Source: Myxococcus virescens (lineage in GTDB: Bacteria > Myxococcota > Myxococcia > Myxococcales > Myxococcaceae). From it: a DNA stretch of 64,000 bases. Position numbers and translations under genes: made by a program. Below, in pieces: positions 52,524-63,100 of this stretch. Position 1 is the stretch's first letter. Every line of letters begins with the position of its first letter. The stretch is taken from contig NZ_FNAJ01000006.1 in assembly GCF_900101905.1 (NCBI RefSeq), positions 124,001 through 188,000 of the forward strand. The letters are read 5' to 3'. Below the pieces are notes generated by a model. It had not been told where the DNA came from. It worked only from the letters and a program-made list of their open reading frames with translations, and made no database searches.

Positions 52524-53378
52524 ATGAGCGACAAGCGCCCCCTGGCGGACACGACCGAGCTGGAGCTGGACTGGCGTGGCCGCGCCCCCCGTCAGCCGGA
52601 GGTGCCCTCCAGCGCGGCCTTGGAGCCGCTTTCCGAGGTCGAGGTGCCGTCCGGCGCGGGCAAGGGGCTCCCGGGCGACCCGCGCCACATGAGCATCGAG
52701 CTGCGCCAGTCGGTGCAGGGGATGATGGAGACGCCCGCGCTGCGCATGCGGCAGATGCGCGAGGGGCTGGAAATCATCTTCGGCGCCCAGACGCGCAACC
52801 GCTACGAGGTGTGCGACGATACGGGCCGCGTCGCGCTCTACGTGGAGGAGGAGGCCCGTGGCTTCGGCGCCATGCTCCGGCGGACCTTCTCGCCCTTCTA
52901 CAAGGCCCGGATGGAGTGCATGACGCTGGGCGGCATCGTGGCGCTCGTGGTGGAGCGCCCCTGGAGCATCCTCCTCACGAAGGCGGACATCCTGGCCTGG
53001 GACGGCCGACTGATGGCGCGCATCCAACAGCGCTTCACCCTGCTGGGACGCCACCTGGACATCGTCACGCCCGGCGGCGCCGTCATCGCCACCGTGAAGG
53101 GCCCGCTCCTCAGACCCTGGACCTTCCGTATCTTCCAGAATGACGTGGAAGTGGCCGTGGTCCGCAAACGCTGGAGTGGCTTCCTCCAGGAGAGCTTCTC
53201 CGCCGCGGACACCTTCACCCTCGACTTCCAGCCCCAGTGCACCGACTTCCGGCTGCGGCAGCTGGTGCTGGCCGTCGCCCTGCTCATCGACCTGACGTAC
53301 TTCGAGAACAACAGCCACCGCGCCGCCCTGGGCCCGGGGCTGGACCTGTTCGACGCGTTGATGTTCTGGAAGAAGTAG
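52524..53378 (+). CDS. Phospholipid-scramblase/LURP1-related protein
   Basis: A 284-aa protein from ATG 52524. Residues ~1-65 are a polar, Pro/Glu-rich leader. Residues ~70-280 match the tubby-like 12-strand barrel with central hydrophobic helix seen in scramblases: EIIFGAQTRNRYEVCDDTGRVALYVEE, RPWSILLTKADILAWDGRLMARIQQRFTLLGRHLDIV, FRIFQNDVEVAVVRKRWSGF and the C-terminal helix RQLVLAVALLIDLTYFENN. In bacteria these proteins are usually soluble or membrane-associated with unknown role, and lipid scrambling is not established. The gene ends 19 bases before the ATG of the HEAT-like gene, so it could be the first gene of that run. Confidence 0.78.
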   Translation: MSDKRPLADTTELELDWRGRAPRQPEVPSSAALEPLSEVEVPSGAGKGLPGDPRHMSIELRQSVQGMMETPALRMRQMREGLEIIFGAQTRNRYEVCDDTGRVALYVEEEARGFGAMLRRTFSPFYKARMECMTLGGIVALVVERPWSILLTKADILAWDGRLMARIQQRFTLLGRHLDIVTPGGAVIATVKGPLLRPWTFRIFQNDVEVAVVRKRWSGFLQESFSAADTFTLDFQPQCTDFRLRQLVLAVALLIDLTYFENNSHRAALGPGLDLFDALMFWKK

Positions 53379-53397
53379 CGTGGTAAATCCCCCCTCC

Positions 53398-56130
53398 ATG
53401 TCCACGTCCACGAGCGATGCGCTGAGCGCGGCAGACCTGGAGCGGCTGGTCCGCGCCGAGTCCCCCGACCTGGCCGATGCCGTCCTCGCCCTGCTCGAGC
53501 AGCCCGAGCAGACGCCAGAGAAGCCGCTGCCGAAGGATGCCTTCACCTTCGACGCGCTCCTCCGGACGCTCACCCAGGCCCGGGCGCACTACGAGTCGGA
53601 CGGGCGGCGTCAGGCCTCCGCCGAGGCGTGGCAGCGCTACCTGGCGCAGCAGGACGTGCCCCGCCCTCCCCGCCTGGCCCTGGCCGACCTGCTGGTGGCG
53701 CTCTACCAGCGCGGCACCCAGGCCTCACGCGCGGCGCTGATGGACATCGCCCGCCGCGCGGACCTGCGCTTCGGCCTGTGGGGCGGACTCAAGCGCATCT
53801 ACAAGCTGGCGGAGGCCCACCACGACGCGGAGCTGTTCGGCGTGCTCGCCTGGCGCTTCGACGTGGAGCGCCACCGCCCCAGCGCCAGCCGGGAAGTCTC
53901 CGGCGGCACCCTCACCTACCTGCGCCGCCGCGCGTGGCGCTACCTGCGCCACCTGGGCGCCGCCGTGCCGGAGCTCTACCCGCAGTTCGCGGTGGAGGTC
54001 CTGCGCCACTACGCGCCGGACACCTCCTGGTACGGCGTCTGGGTGGCCCACCACATCTGGGCGCATGGCAGCGGCAAGTACTCGCAGGACTCCTTCGCCA
54101 TGCCGCCGCCGGGCGACATGGTGAAGCACCGCGCCTTCCCGGACGCGTGGAAGCGCTCGCCGGACGCGCTGATGCGCCTGCTGGACGTGTGTGAGTCGGA
54201 CCCCGCCGCCAGCTTCGCCATCCAGGGCCTGCGCAAGGACTTCCCGGAGGCGCTGCGCAAGGTGACGCCCGCGTGGCTGGACCGGCTCGCCCGCCGGCCG
54301 CTGGGCAGCGCGCACGACTTCCTGGTGGAGACGCTGCAGGGCTCGCCCGAGTTCCACCAGGGCCGGCTGCGCGAGCTCGGCCTGCACGAGGCGGTGCTGG
54401 CGCTGCTGCTGTCCCCCAGCGCCAAGGCCCGCGCCTACGCCATCGAGTACGCCCGCGCCCACGCGCAGGACCTGCCGGCGGAGCGCCTGGAGGAGCTGGT
54501 GGCCCAGGGCGCCCCGGACGTGAAGTCCTTCGCCGCGGCCACGCTGGAGAAGCGCAACCCGCGCGAGCTGGGCGTGGCGCTGCTGGGGCGGCTCCTGCAG
54601 CACAAGGCCACGTCGGGCTTCGCCGCGGGCGCGCTGGCGCAGTCGTTCGACCGGGCCGAGCTGCCCGGGGACTTCCTGCGCGACATGTACCTGGGCACCG
54701 GAGAGCAGCTCAACTGGGTGAAGGGCTTCATCGGCTCCAAGTACGGCGCCACCGAGCTGCCCGCGGACTTCTGGAAGGCGCTGCTGGACGACCCGCGGCT
54801 GCAGAAGAAGCCCCACCCCGTGGAAGGACTGGCGATGCGGGCGCTGTCGGCCTACCCGGCCGCGGCCATCGGTCCGGAGTGGCTGCTGGAGAAGGCCGCC
54901 CATCCCCGCATCAGCCACATGGCGACCCAGGCGCTCATGCGTGCGGACAGCCTGCCCGGGCTGGACGTGGAGCAGGTGAAGGCGCGCGTCTTCAGCGCGA
55001 AGTACCGGGGCGTGGCGCTGGGCCTGCTGGGCAACCGCAAGCTGTTCACCGCGCGCCAGCTCACCGTGCCCTGGCTGCTGGCGCTGGCCCGCCGCGCCGA
55101 CCCGGAGCTGCACGGCTTCGCGCACCGCTACCTGCTGGAGAACGTGGCCCCCGCGGACTTCAGCGACGCGGGCGACGCGGCCGCGGGCCTGGAGCGCCTC
55201 TTCGAGCTGGCCCTGGGTGCGAAGCAGCCGGCGCCCGTGCGCGCCTTCGCGCAGACGTACCTGCGCTGCCACCACCCCGTCATCGGGCCGGAGCAGCCGG
55301 AGTCGAAGTCCTACAACCTCAAGCCCCGCGCGCCGCGCAAGGCGTACACGCCGGAGCTGCTGTGGCCCGCGCTCACCGATTCACGGGACGACGTGCGCCG
55401 CTTCGCCCTGGCCATTGCCCGCGCGGAGCTGCGCGCCTGGGGCTGGCACACGCGGGTGTACGAGCTGGCGGACGCCGAGGCGAAGGAGATCCGCAACCTG
55501 GCCTATGACGCCCTGCTGCGCGCGGGTGAGGAAGGCGCGGACGCCCGGCACACGCTCCAGCCGGAGGAGCTGGACCCGGTGAAGGTGTTCTCCCTCACGG
55601 AGAGCACCAAGCGCAGCACGCGCGAGGTCGCGGTGGAGCTCATCCGCCGGCACTACGCGCGGCTGGGCGGCGCCGAGCGGCTCGCGTGGCTGATGCAGAG
55701 CGCGGACCGCGAGGTGGGCCTGTTCGCGGTGCGCCTCCTCTGGGAGAAGCACCGCCCCACGCACCTGCCGGAGGGGTGGAAGCCCGCGGGCGCCAAGGAG
55801 GCCCCGGCCGCCAGCGGCACGGAGCGCTTCGCCAACGTGGACGCGCTGCGCACCTTCCTGCGGAAGATGCTCTTCGGGCTGCCGCCGGGCCGCGCCAAGG
55901 AGGCCCGTGAGGGCGAGGTGCAGAAGCGCCTGTCCGCCAGCGTGGCCAAGCGCCGCGTCATCGAGCTGGTGCGCGACCTGGGCCTGGACGACGCGACCTT
56001 CGCCCGCGTGGTGGCGCCGGTGCTGGAGGAGTTCACCGGCTCGCTGGCCAAGGGGGAATGGCAGAGCTGCCTCGCCTCGCTGGTGCAGCTGCGGGCCGCG
56101 CACCCGGATGCGCAACTCGGAAGCGCCTGA
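53398..56130 (+). CDS. Large HEAT-like helical-repeat protein
   Basis: A 910-aa protein if it starts at ATG 53398; GTG 53380, two bases after the scramblase-like stop, would add six residues. It is almost entirely alpha-helical with irregular HEAT/ARM-like pairs (SDPAASFAIQGLRKDFPEALRKV, PDVKSFAAATLEKRNPRELGVALLGRLLQ, SRDDVRRFALAIARAELRAWG). A distinctive aromatic stretch lies at ~205-235 (YAPDTSWYGVWVAHHIWAHGSGKY). There is no signal peptide, membrane helix or catalytic motif, so it is probably a cytoplasmic scaffold. It precedes the JmjC-like gene by 15 bases and the WD40-HEAT gene, suggesting one operon. I do not recognise a named family. Confidence 0.75.
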   Translation: MSTSTSDALSAADLERLVRAESPDLADAVLALLEQPEQTPEKPLPKDAFTFDALLRTLTQARAHYESDGRRQASAEAWQRYLAQQDVPRPPRLALADLLVALYQRGTQASRAALMDIARRADLRFGLWGGLKRIYKLAEAHHDAELFGVLAWRFDVERHRPSASREVSGGTLTYLRRRAWRYLRHLGAAVPELYPQFAVEVLRHYAPDTSWYGVWVAHHIWAHGSGKYSQDSFAMPPPGDMVKHRAFPDAWKRSPDALMRLLDVCESDPAASFAIQGLRKDFPEALRKVTPAWLDRLARRPLGSAHDFLVETLQGSPEFHQGRLRELGLHEAVLALLLSPSAKARAYAIEYARAHAQDLPAERLEELVAQGAPDVKSFAAATLEKRNPRELGVALLGRLLQHKATSGFAAGALAQSFDRAELPGDFLRDMYLGTGEQLNWVKGFIGSKYGATELPADFWKALLDDPRLQKKPHPVEGLAMRALSAYPAAAIGPEWLLEKAAHPRISHMATQALMRADSLPGLDVEQVKARVFSAKYRGVALGLLGNRKLFTARQLTVPWLLALARRADPELHGFAHRYLLENVAPADFSDAGDAAAGLERLFELALGAKQPAPVRAFAQTYLRCHHPVIGPEQPESKSYNLKPRAPRKAYTPELLWPALTDSRDDVRRFALAIARAELRAWGWHTRVYELADAEAKEIRNLAYDALLRAGEEGADARHTLQPEELDPVKVFSLTESTKRSTREVAVELIRRHYARLGGAERLAWLMQSADREVGLFAVRLLWEKHRPTHLPEGWKPAGAKEAPAASGTERFANVDALRTFLRKMLFGLPPGRAKEAREGEVQKRLSASVAKRRVIELVRDLGLDDATFARVVAPVLEEFTGSLAKGEWQSCLASLVQLRAAHPDAQLGSA

Positions 56131-56145
56131 GCAGATTGAACGCCC

Positions 56146-57033
56146 ATGCTGCTCGATGAACTGCTGAATGGCTTTCCGCGGGAGCGCTTCCTCCAGGAGC
56201 ACTACCTGCGGCGTCCCTTCACCGGCGCTTCCGCCGCGGAGCGCCTCCAGCGCCTGGGGACGTGGGAGACCATCGACTTCCTCGTCGAGGAGACGGCCTG
56301 CGACGTGCTGCTCGCGCGCCAGGGCGTGCCCTACCCGGGAGACAGGCCCACGACGGCGAAGGCGGCGCGGGAGCTGTTCGCGCAGGGCTACACGCTCGCG
56401 CTGCGGCAGCCGGACCTGCACCACCCGGACCTGGCCCAGCTGGCGCGCGCCTTCAGCGCGGAGCTGCACGGCCGCATCAACCTGCACATCTACTGCACGC
56501 CCGCGGGGCACCACGGCTTCGGCTGGCACTGCGACCCGGAGGAGGTGTTCATCCTCCAGACGGCGGGCCGCAAGGACTACCTGCTGCGGGAGAACACGCT
56601 CCACCCCGCGCCCCTGCCGGAGTCCGTGCCCAGCGGCTCCCTGGCGGCACAGGAGAAGACGCCCGTCGAGACGCACGCGCTGGGCGCCGGGGACTTCATC
56701 TACATCCCAGGCGGGCACTGGCACATGGCGCAGGCAACCGAGGAGGCGCTGTCCATCTCCATCGGCCTGATGCCGCCCACGCTCCTGGACCTCCTCGACG
56801 GGGTGAGGGCCGCGCTGGCCAGCAGCCCGGTGTGGCGGCGGCGGATGCCCTCGCTGGGGCGTGCCTCCACGCTGGACGACCCGAGCAAGCTGGAGCTGCT
56901 CCGGACGCTGCTGTCGGAGCTGGGCGGTGAACTCCAGCGCCAGCTCGCCGACCCTGGATATCCCCTGCGCTTCCTCGCGCAGACGGCCCGGTTCTATCTG
57001 CGCTCCACGGGAATCCGGGGCAACGGGCGCTGA
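56146..57033 (+). CDS. JmjC/cupin-type oxygenase
   Basis: A 295-aa protein of the cupin-4/JmjC superfamily. The double-stranded beta-helix core carries the Fe(II)-binding HxD in GFGWHCDPEEVFILQTAGRKDYLL (His and Asp at ~128 and 130) and the distal His in IYIPGGHWHMA (~residues 187-194). A helical C-terminal half follows, as in ribosomal oxygenases. Members hydroxylate protein side chains using 2-oxoglutarate and oxygen, and the GRKDYLLREN strand contains a plausible 2-oxoglutarate-binding lysine. Here it lies between two giant helical-repeat proteins, which are possible substrates (inference). It starts 15 bases after the upstream stop. Confidence 0.82.
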   Translation: MLLDELLNGFPRERFLQEHYLRRPFTGASAAERLQRLGTWETIDFLVEETACDVLLARQGVPYPGDRPTTAKAARELFAQGYTLALRQPDLHHPDLAQLARAFSAELHGRINLHIYCTPAGHHGFGWHCDPEEVFILQTAGRKDYLLRENTLHPAPLPESVPSGSLAAQEKTPVETHALGAGDFIYIPGGHWHMAQATEEALSISIGLMPPTLLDLLDGVRAALASSPVWRRRMPSLGRASTLDDPSKLELLRTLLSELGGELQRQLADPGYPLRFLAQTARFYLRSTGIRGNGR

Positions 57034-57052
57034 CGGCGCGCGGCCCCGCCAA

Positions 57053-57084
57053 CGCCCTCACTGCGCGCTCTTGTATTGAGGGCG
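57053..57084. promoter_or_regulatory. Inverted repeat between the JmjC and WD40-HEAT genes
   Basis: CGCCCTCA (57053-57060) and TGAGGGCG (57077-57084) form a perfect 8-bp dyad with a 16-base centre that contains the only AT-rich stretch of this gap (TTGTATT). It could be an operator or a weak attenuator controlling the downstream giant gene; the 85-base gap otherwise holds nothing. Confidence 0.4.
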
Positions 57085-57118
57085 CTGGTGCTAAGAAGGG
57101 CAGTCACTGAGGAGCGTG

Positions 57119-60100
57119 ATGCCCGTACTCGCCATCGGCAACATCGAGAAGGTCCGCGCACTCGCGGCCAATGCGCGCCTGCTGCTGGTGGGCGGCGCTC
57201 GCGCATCCACCGCCAGCCGCCTCACCGCGTTCGAGCCCGGCACCAACAAGGTGCTGTGGAGCACGGAGCTGCCCTCCGCGGTGAACGCGCTCGCCCTGGC
57301 CGGTGGCCAATGGGCCGCGGCCGGCGCGGATGGCACGGTGCGCATCGGCACGCTGTCCGACGGGCAGGTGCAGTTCCAGCTCAACGACGTGCACCCCGGC
57401 GGCGTCACGGCGCTGGCCTCCAGCGCGGATGGCACGCTCCTCTTCAGCGCGGGCGCGGACGGCGTCGTGCGCGCCTGGGACTGGGAGTCCACGCGCAAGA
57501 TGCACGAGTGGAAGGCGTCCACCCAGCCCCTGCGCGCGGTGGCCGTGGACCCCTCCGGCACCTACGCGGCGGGCGCGGGTGACGACGGCGTGGTGCGCGT
57601 CTTCACCGTGGCCACGGGCGCGCAGCGCGACATGGCCGGCCACGAAGGCGCCGTGCGCGCGCTCGCCTTCACGCCGCGCGACGGCCGGCTGGTGTCCGCC
57701 GGTGACGACGGCAAGCTGCGCATCTGGTACCTCGTGGGCGCGGTGGAGTTCGAGGTCCGCGGCGAGAAGGACACTGGCCATGCCGGCCCGGTGCTCGCCC
57801 TGCTCTTCCCGCCCACGCCCACCGCCAAGCCGGGTGAGGAAGAGCCCGGCAACCGCGTGTGGTCCTCGGGCAGCGATGGCCAGGTCAAGGTCTGGCGCCT
57901 GGACGTTCGCCGCAAGCCGCGCTCGCTCGACGCGGGGGGCAAGCCCGTGCAGGCGCTCGCCTTCGTGCCGCCGGCCAATCCGCGGCTGGCGAAGACGTCC
58001 CTGGGCTCCGTCTTCACGGGCGGGGATGACCGCCGCACGCACCGCTTCGGCCTCGCGGCGGATGGCTCGCCCGCGGGCGACCACGACACGTCTCAGCACG
58101 GCATCGACCTGCTGACGGAGTCACTCAAGGCCGGCCGTCCCCGCCGCGAAGCCGCGGTGCGCGAGGCCGCCGCGCTGGAGGAGACGGAGGCGCTGGACTT
58201 CCTCTTCCAGGTGCTGGCCTCGGAGAAGGACGCGGAGGTCCGGCGGCTCGCCGTGCGCGAGCTGGCGGACAAGGGCCGCACCGCCGCGCGCCCCAAGCTG
58301 CGCGAGCGGCTGGACGACTCGCATCCGATGGTGCGCAAGGCCGCGCTGGACGCGCTCGTCGCGTTGGAGCCTGAGGCCCCGCTGTCCGCGCCGCGCGCGG
58401 CGCTGGGCTCGCAGCACCCGGAAGTGCGCGTGCTGGGCCTGGAGCTGCTGGCGAAGCTGGGAGGCACGTCCCCGCTGGTGCCGGGTCTCATCGCCGGCCA
58501 GCTCGCGGACAACCAGGGCGCGGTCGGCCTGGCCGCGCTGGACGCGCTCACCCAGGTGATGCCGGGCGACGGCGCCGAGCCGCTGCGCACCGCCTTCGAG
58601 CGCGGCCCCTCCCAGCTCAAGGTGGAGGTGCTCATCCGCGCCGTGGCGGGCGGGCTGCTCGGCCACGCGCAGCTGCAGGCCCTGGTGGCCCGCGCGCTGG
58701 ATGACGCGGACCCCGGCGTTCGCCGGACGGCCTTCACCGTGCGCGTCATGGAGCGCCGGGCGCTGTCCCACGCGCTGGAGTCACGCGACGAGGACTTCGG
58801 CCGGGGCACCAAGGAGGTCTCCCGCTGGCTGGTCCAGCGCGCGCGCCGTGCGCAGGGCGTCGCGGGCAATCCGCCCATCACCGACGCGGAGCTCCAGGCC
58901 GCACGCGATGCGATGCCCGCGCAGGGCACCACGGGCGCGGCCATCACCGAGAGCGACCTGGAGCCGCTGCTGGCCGCCATGGCCTGCCGCACGCCGGACA
59001 CGGCCGTGCGCGGCGCTCGCGGCCTGGCACAGCTGGGCGACGCACGGGCGCTGGGCGCGCTGCTCCAGCTCTCCCGCGAGCCGGACGCCGCCATCCGCCG
59101 GGTGGCTGCCTCCTCCCTCCAGGCACTCCAGGACGCGCGCGCTCGCGAGCGACTGGTGTGGATGCTGGACGACGAGAACGCGGACGTGCGCGCCGCCGCG
59201 CTGGACGCGGTGGTGGCGCTGGACGCGGACGCGCCGCTGGCGTCGGCGGAGGCCGCCCTGCGCTCGGGCCACGAGGACGTGCGCGTGCGGGGCCTGGACC
59301 GGCTGGTGAAGCTGGGCGCGGCGGCGCCGGGCGCGGAGGCGCTGCTGGGCGACGCGCTGGAGGACGAGTCCAGCAAGGTGCGCGGCGAGGCCTTCCGCAC
59401 GCTGTGGGCCTGGAACGAGAAGGCGCCGGAGAAGGCGCTGGACCGCGCGCTGGCGGGCCGCTTCCCCGACCTGCGCCACCGGGCGGTGGAGGTGCTGGCA
59501 CAGCGCGCCGCCGAGGGCTGGGCGCTGGAGCGGCTGAAGAAGGCCGTGGAGGACCGCGACACAAGCGTGGCCACCGCCGCGTATGACGCGTGGGTGAAGC
59601 ACGTGGGCAAGGAGCACGCGGAGGCCCACCTGGCGGCGCTCGCCACCACGCACGCGCCGCTGCGGGAGCACGCCGCGAAGGGCGCCATCCACGCCCCCAT
59701 CGAGCCCCTGCGCTCGCCGCTGCTCAAGCGCGTCCAGGACGAGGAAGTCCCCGTCGCCGTGGCCGCGCTGGAGGCCCTGGACAAGCTGGTGCCCAACGAG
59801 AACGGGCCCCTGCTGGCCGGGCTCTCCGCGGCGCCGCTGCCGGTGCGCGTGCGCGCGGTGGAGCTGCTGGCTCCGCGTGGCGCCGAAGACATCATCGAGC
59901 CGATGCGCGCGTTCATCACCGACAAGGACCTGGAGCGGCTCTACCCTCCAGCCTTCCTGGTGCCGCTGCGCATCCGCGCCGCGCGGGCCCTGGCGTCACT
60001 GGGCTCGCGGCGCCTGCTGACTTTCTTCGCCACCGTGCTGCTGCCGCACGAGCTGGGCGACCTCCAGGAGCAGGGCGGCCGCGGGCTCGCCACCGCCGCT

Positions 60101-63100
60101 CGCCGGGGCGACGAAGGCTTCCTGCTGGACGCGCTGGGCCACGCCAACGTGGCGGTGCGCTCCTGGGCCGCGGACGGCCTGTCCCGCCTGGGTGACGTGC
60201 GCGCCCTGCCGGTGCTCACCGGCAACCTGCGCCACGACCACCTCCCCATCCGGCTGGGCGCCATCCTCTCCTTCGCGGCCCTGGGCCCGGAGGGTGACGG
60301 CGGCCTGCTGCACGGCCTGGAGGACCGCGCCCGCGAGGTGCAGGAGATGGTGTTCGCCATCGTCCTCGCCCGTGATTTGCGCGCCAGCCGCCGGGGCGAG
60401 CCGCCCGACCTGCTCACCAGTGCCCTCTCCAGTGGCAGGCCGGAGGTCCGCTACGCCGCCGCCCGCGCGCTGGAGCTGCGCACGGAGCCGGACGCGGCGC
60501 GTGCCCAGTTGGTGGAAGCCCTGCTGCCGCCTCGGCCGGAGAAGGTGGCCGACATGAAGGACTGGCCGGCCGAAGAGGAGCGCGTGAAGTACGTCGTCGG
60601 GCTCGCGGAGGCCCTGTCCAGCCTCCAGCCCGAGCAGCGCTACGCGGCGGCCCAGGTGCTGCTGCTGCGCGACAAGCCGCTGGAGTACTTCCGCCACGCC
60701 AAGAAGGTGGCGCGGCCGAGCACGCTGGATGCGCCCTGGAAGCCGGAGACGGCCCCCACCAGCTCGCCAGTGCAGGCCACGCCCGCGAAGAACTGGCTGC
60801 GGCGCATCTTCTCCGCCGTGAAGACGGACGCCCCCGCCGCCTCGCCCGAGGCCTCCGCCCAGGCCGAGCGGCAGCACCTGCGCCGGCTGGCCTTCGGTGC
60901 CTACGTCGGCCTGCTGCGGCAGGTGTCCACGGGCGACGATGAGAGCCACCGCGTGCGTCGCGACGCGGTGGACCGGGTGGTGAAGCTCACGCTGGAGGGC
61001 TTCGCCGGCACGCCCGCCGCCGTGGCCGCCCTGCTGCGCGCCCTGGAGGACCCGCACCAACTGGTGCGCAAGGCCGCGCTGGCCGGACTGAAGGAGCTCT
61101 TCCCCGCCGGGAGCGATGAGCCGCTGGCGCTGGCCCTGGCCTCGCTGGCGCCGGACGTGGCGCGCGCGGCGCTGGATGAGCTGGCCACGCGGGGTGACGC
61201 CGCGAAGCCGCGCATCACCGCCGCGCTGAACTCGCCGCTGACGGACGTGCGCCGCTACGCCTTCGAGCTGCTGGAGAAGCTCAGCCCGCCCGGCAGCCTG
61301 GAGCCGCTGCTGGCCGCGCTGGGCAGCGAGCACGCCGACCTGCGCGTGGGCGTCATCGAGCGGCTGGCGGGCGCCAACGACTCGCGCGTCACCGAGGCGC
61401 TGGGACGCGCCATGGCCAGCGAGCACGAGGACCTGCGCCTGCGCGCCTCGGAGCTGCTGGCGTGGCGTGGCGATGACCGCGCGGTGGAGGTGCTCGCCAC
61501 GTTCCTGCGCGCGGAGAACGCGAGCGCCGCGAAGCGCGCCACGGAGGCCCTGGCCCGGCTGGCCACGCCCGCCTCGGTGGCCGCGCTGGCCGCCCGGCTG
61601 CCCGTGGCCCAGGACTCCCATGAGCGCAAGCGGCTGGTGACGGCCCTGGGCAACACGCGCCGGCCCGAGGCGCTGGAGGTGCTGGCCCGCCAGTGCCAGA
61701 CGGACGCAGAGGGCGTCATCCGCAGCGAGTGTGTCACCGCGGCCATGACGGTGGCCGGCAGCGACGTGAAGAAGCGCGACGTGAAGCTGGCCGTGTCGTT
61801 CCTGCGGCAGGCCGTGAAGAGCTTTGACGTCGCCGTGCGGCTGGAGGCCCTGCGGCACCTGGAGCACGGCGCGGAGGCCGGCCAGTCGGAGCTGCTGGTC
61901 AGCCTCTTCACGGACCGCGTCCCCACCGTGAGCGGCGCGGCCGTGGAGGCCTACGCGAAGCGCGTCATCGAGCACGGCGCCCCGGCGGAGCCGCTGGAGG
62001 CGGTGCTGCGCGGCGGCTCGCGCGACCTGATGCTGCCGGCCGCGGAAGGCGTGGCCTTCAAGGGCGGCGCCAGCGCGCTGCGGCCCCTGATGCTGTACGC
62101 CCGCGCGGGCGAGGATGGCCAGCGCGAGCGGGCCCTGCTGGCCCTGGGCACGCTGGGTGACGCGCGCGCCCTGGCCGAACTGGAGACGGTGGCCGCGGGC
62201 GGCACGGCCGAAGCCCCCGTGGAGCCGAGCATGGTGTCGGCCGCCATCGAGGGCCTGGGCCGGCTCGCCGCGAAGCTGCCGGACGGCGAGGAGCGCCGCC
62301 GCGTCGAGGAGAAGGTGGAGGCCGCCGCGGTGGAGGGCGCCACGCTGGTGCTGCAGCAGGCCGGCGTGAAGGGCCTGCGCGCCATCGGCGGGGAGCGCGC
62401 CCGGGTGAAAATCGAGGCGCTGCTCGGCGACACGAGCACGGCGCTGCCGGTGCAGCTCACCGCGGCCCAGGAGCTGGGGAAGCTCAAGGACACCGCGGCG
62501 GAAACCGCCCTGGCCGCCGCGCTGGACGCGCCCCAGCAGGAGCTGCGCAAGGAGGCCCGCAAGGCGCTCGACGCGCTTTTCCCCACCGAGCGCACGCGGG
62601 TGGAGTTCCACGCGGTGGCCAGCCGCTACCCGGACATCTCCGCGCCCGCCGCGGCCTACCTCGCCAACGAAGGCGACCCGGCGCTGCTGGTGCCCCGGTT
62701 GGCCACGCTGGACAACGTGACGCTGCGGCTGCGCCTGCGGCGCGGGCTCGCACGCCGGGGCGCCCTGCCCCTGCCGGAAGTGGTGGCGCTGCTGGGCCAC
62801 GACAAGCCGGAGGCCCGCGAGGAGGCCGCGCTGCTGGTGGGCACCTGGACGGGAGAGGCCCGAGAGCCCGGCACCGTGGACCTGGCCGCGCTGTCCCGCG
62901 CGCTGGTGACGGCCGAGCGCCGCACGGCCACGGACTGGACCTCCGCCGCGCCGTCCAGGCGCGCCGTGCTGGAAGGCGCCTGGGAGCGGCTGCTGTGGGC
63001 GGGCTCCCGGCTGGGCACCGCGGGCATGGCCGACTCCGCGCGCACCCTCCTCCAGGGTGGAGAGACGGCGGCCCCGGGCACCGTGCGCCGGGAGGCCGCG

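Noticed and set aside
59996-62800. Minus-strand open frame of 934 codons inside the WD40-HEAT gene
   Set aside because: Antisense shadow of the regular HEAT codon pattern; low-complexity translation and no start signal.
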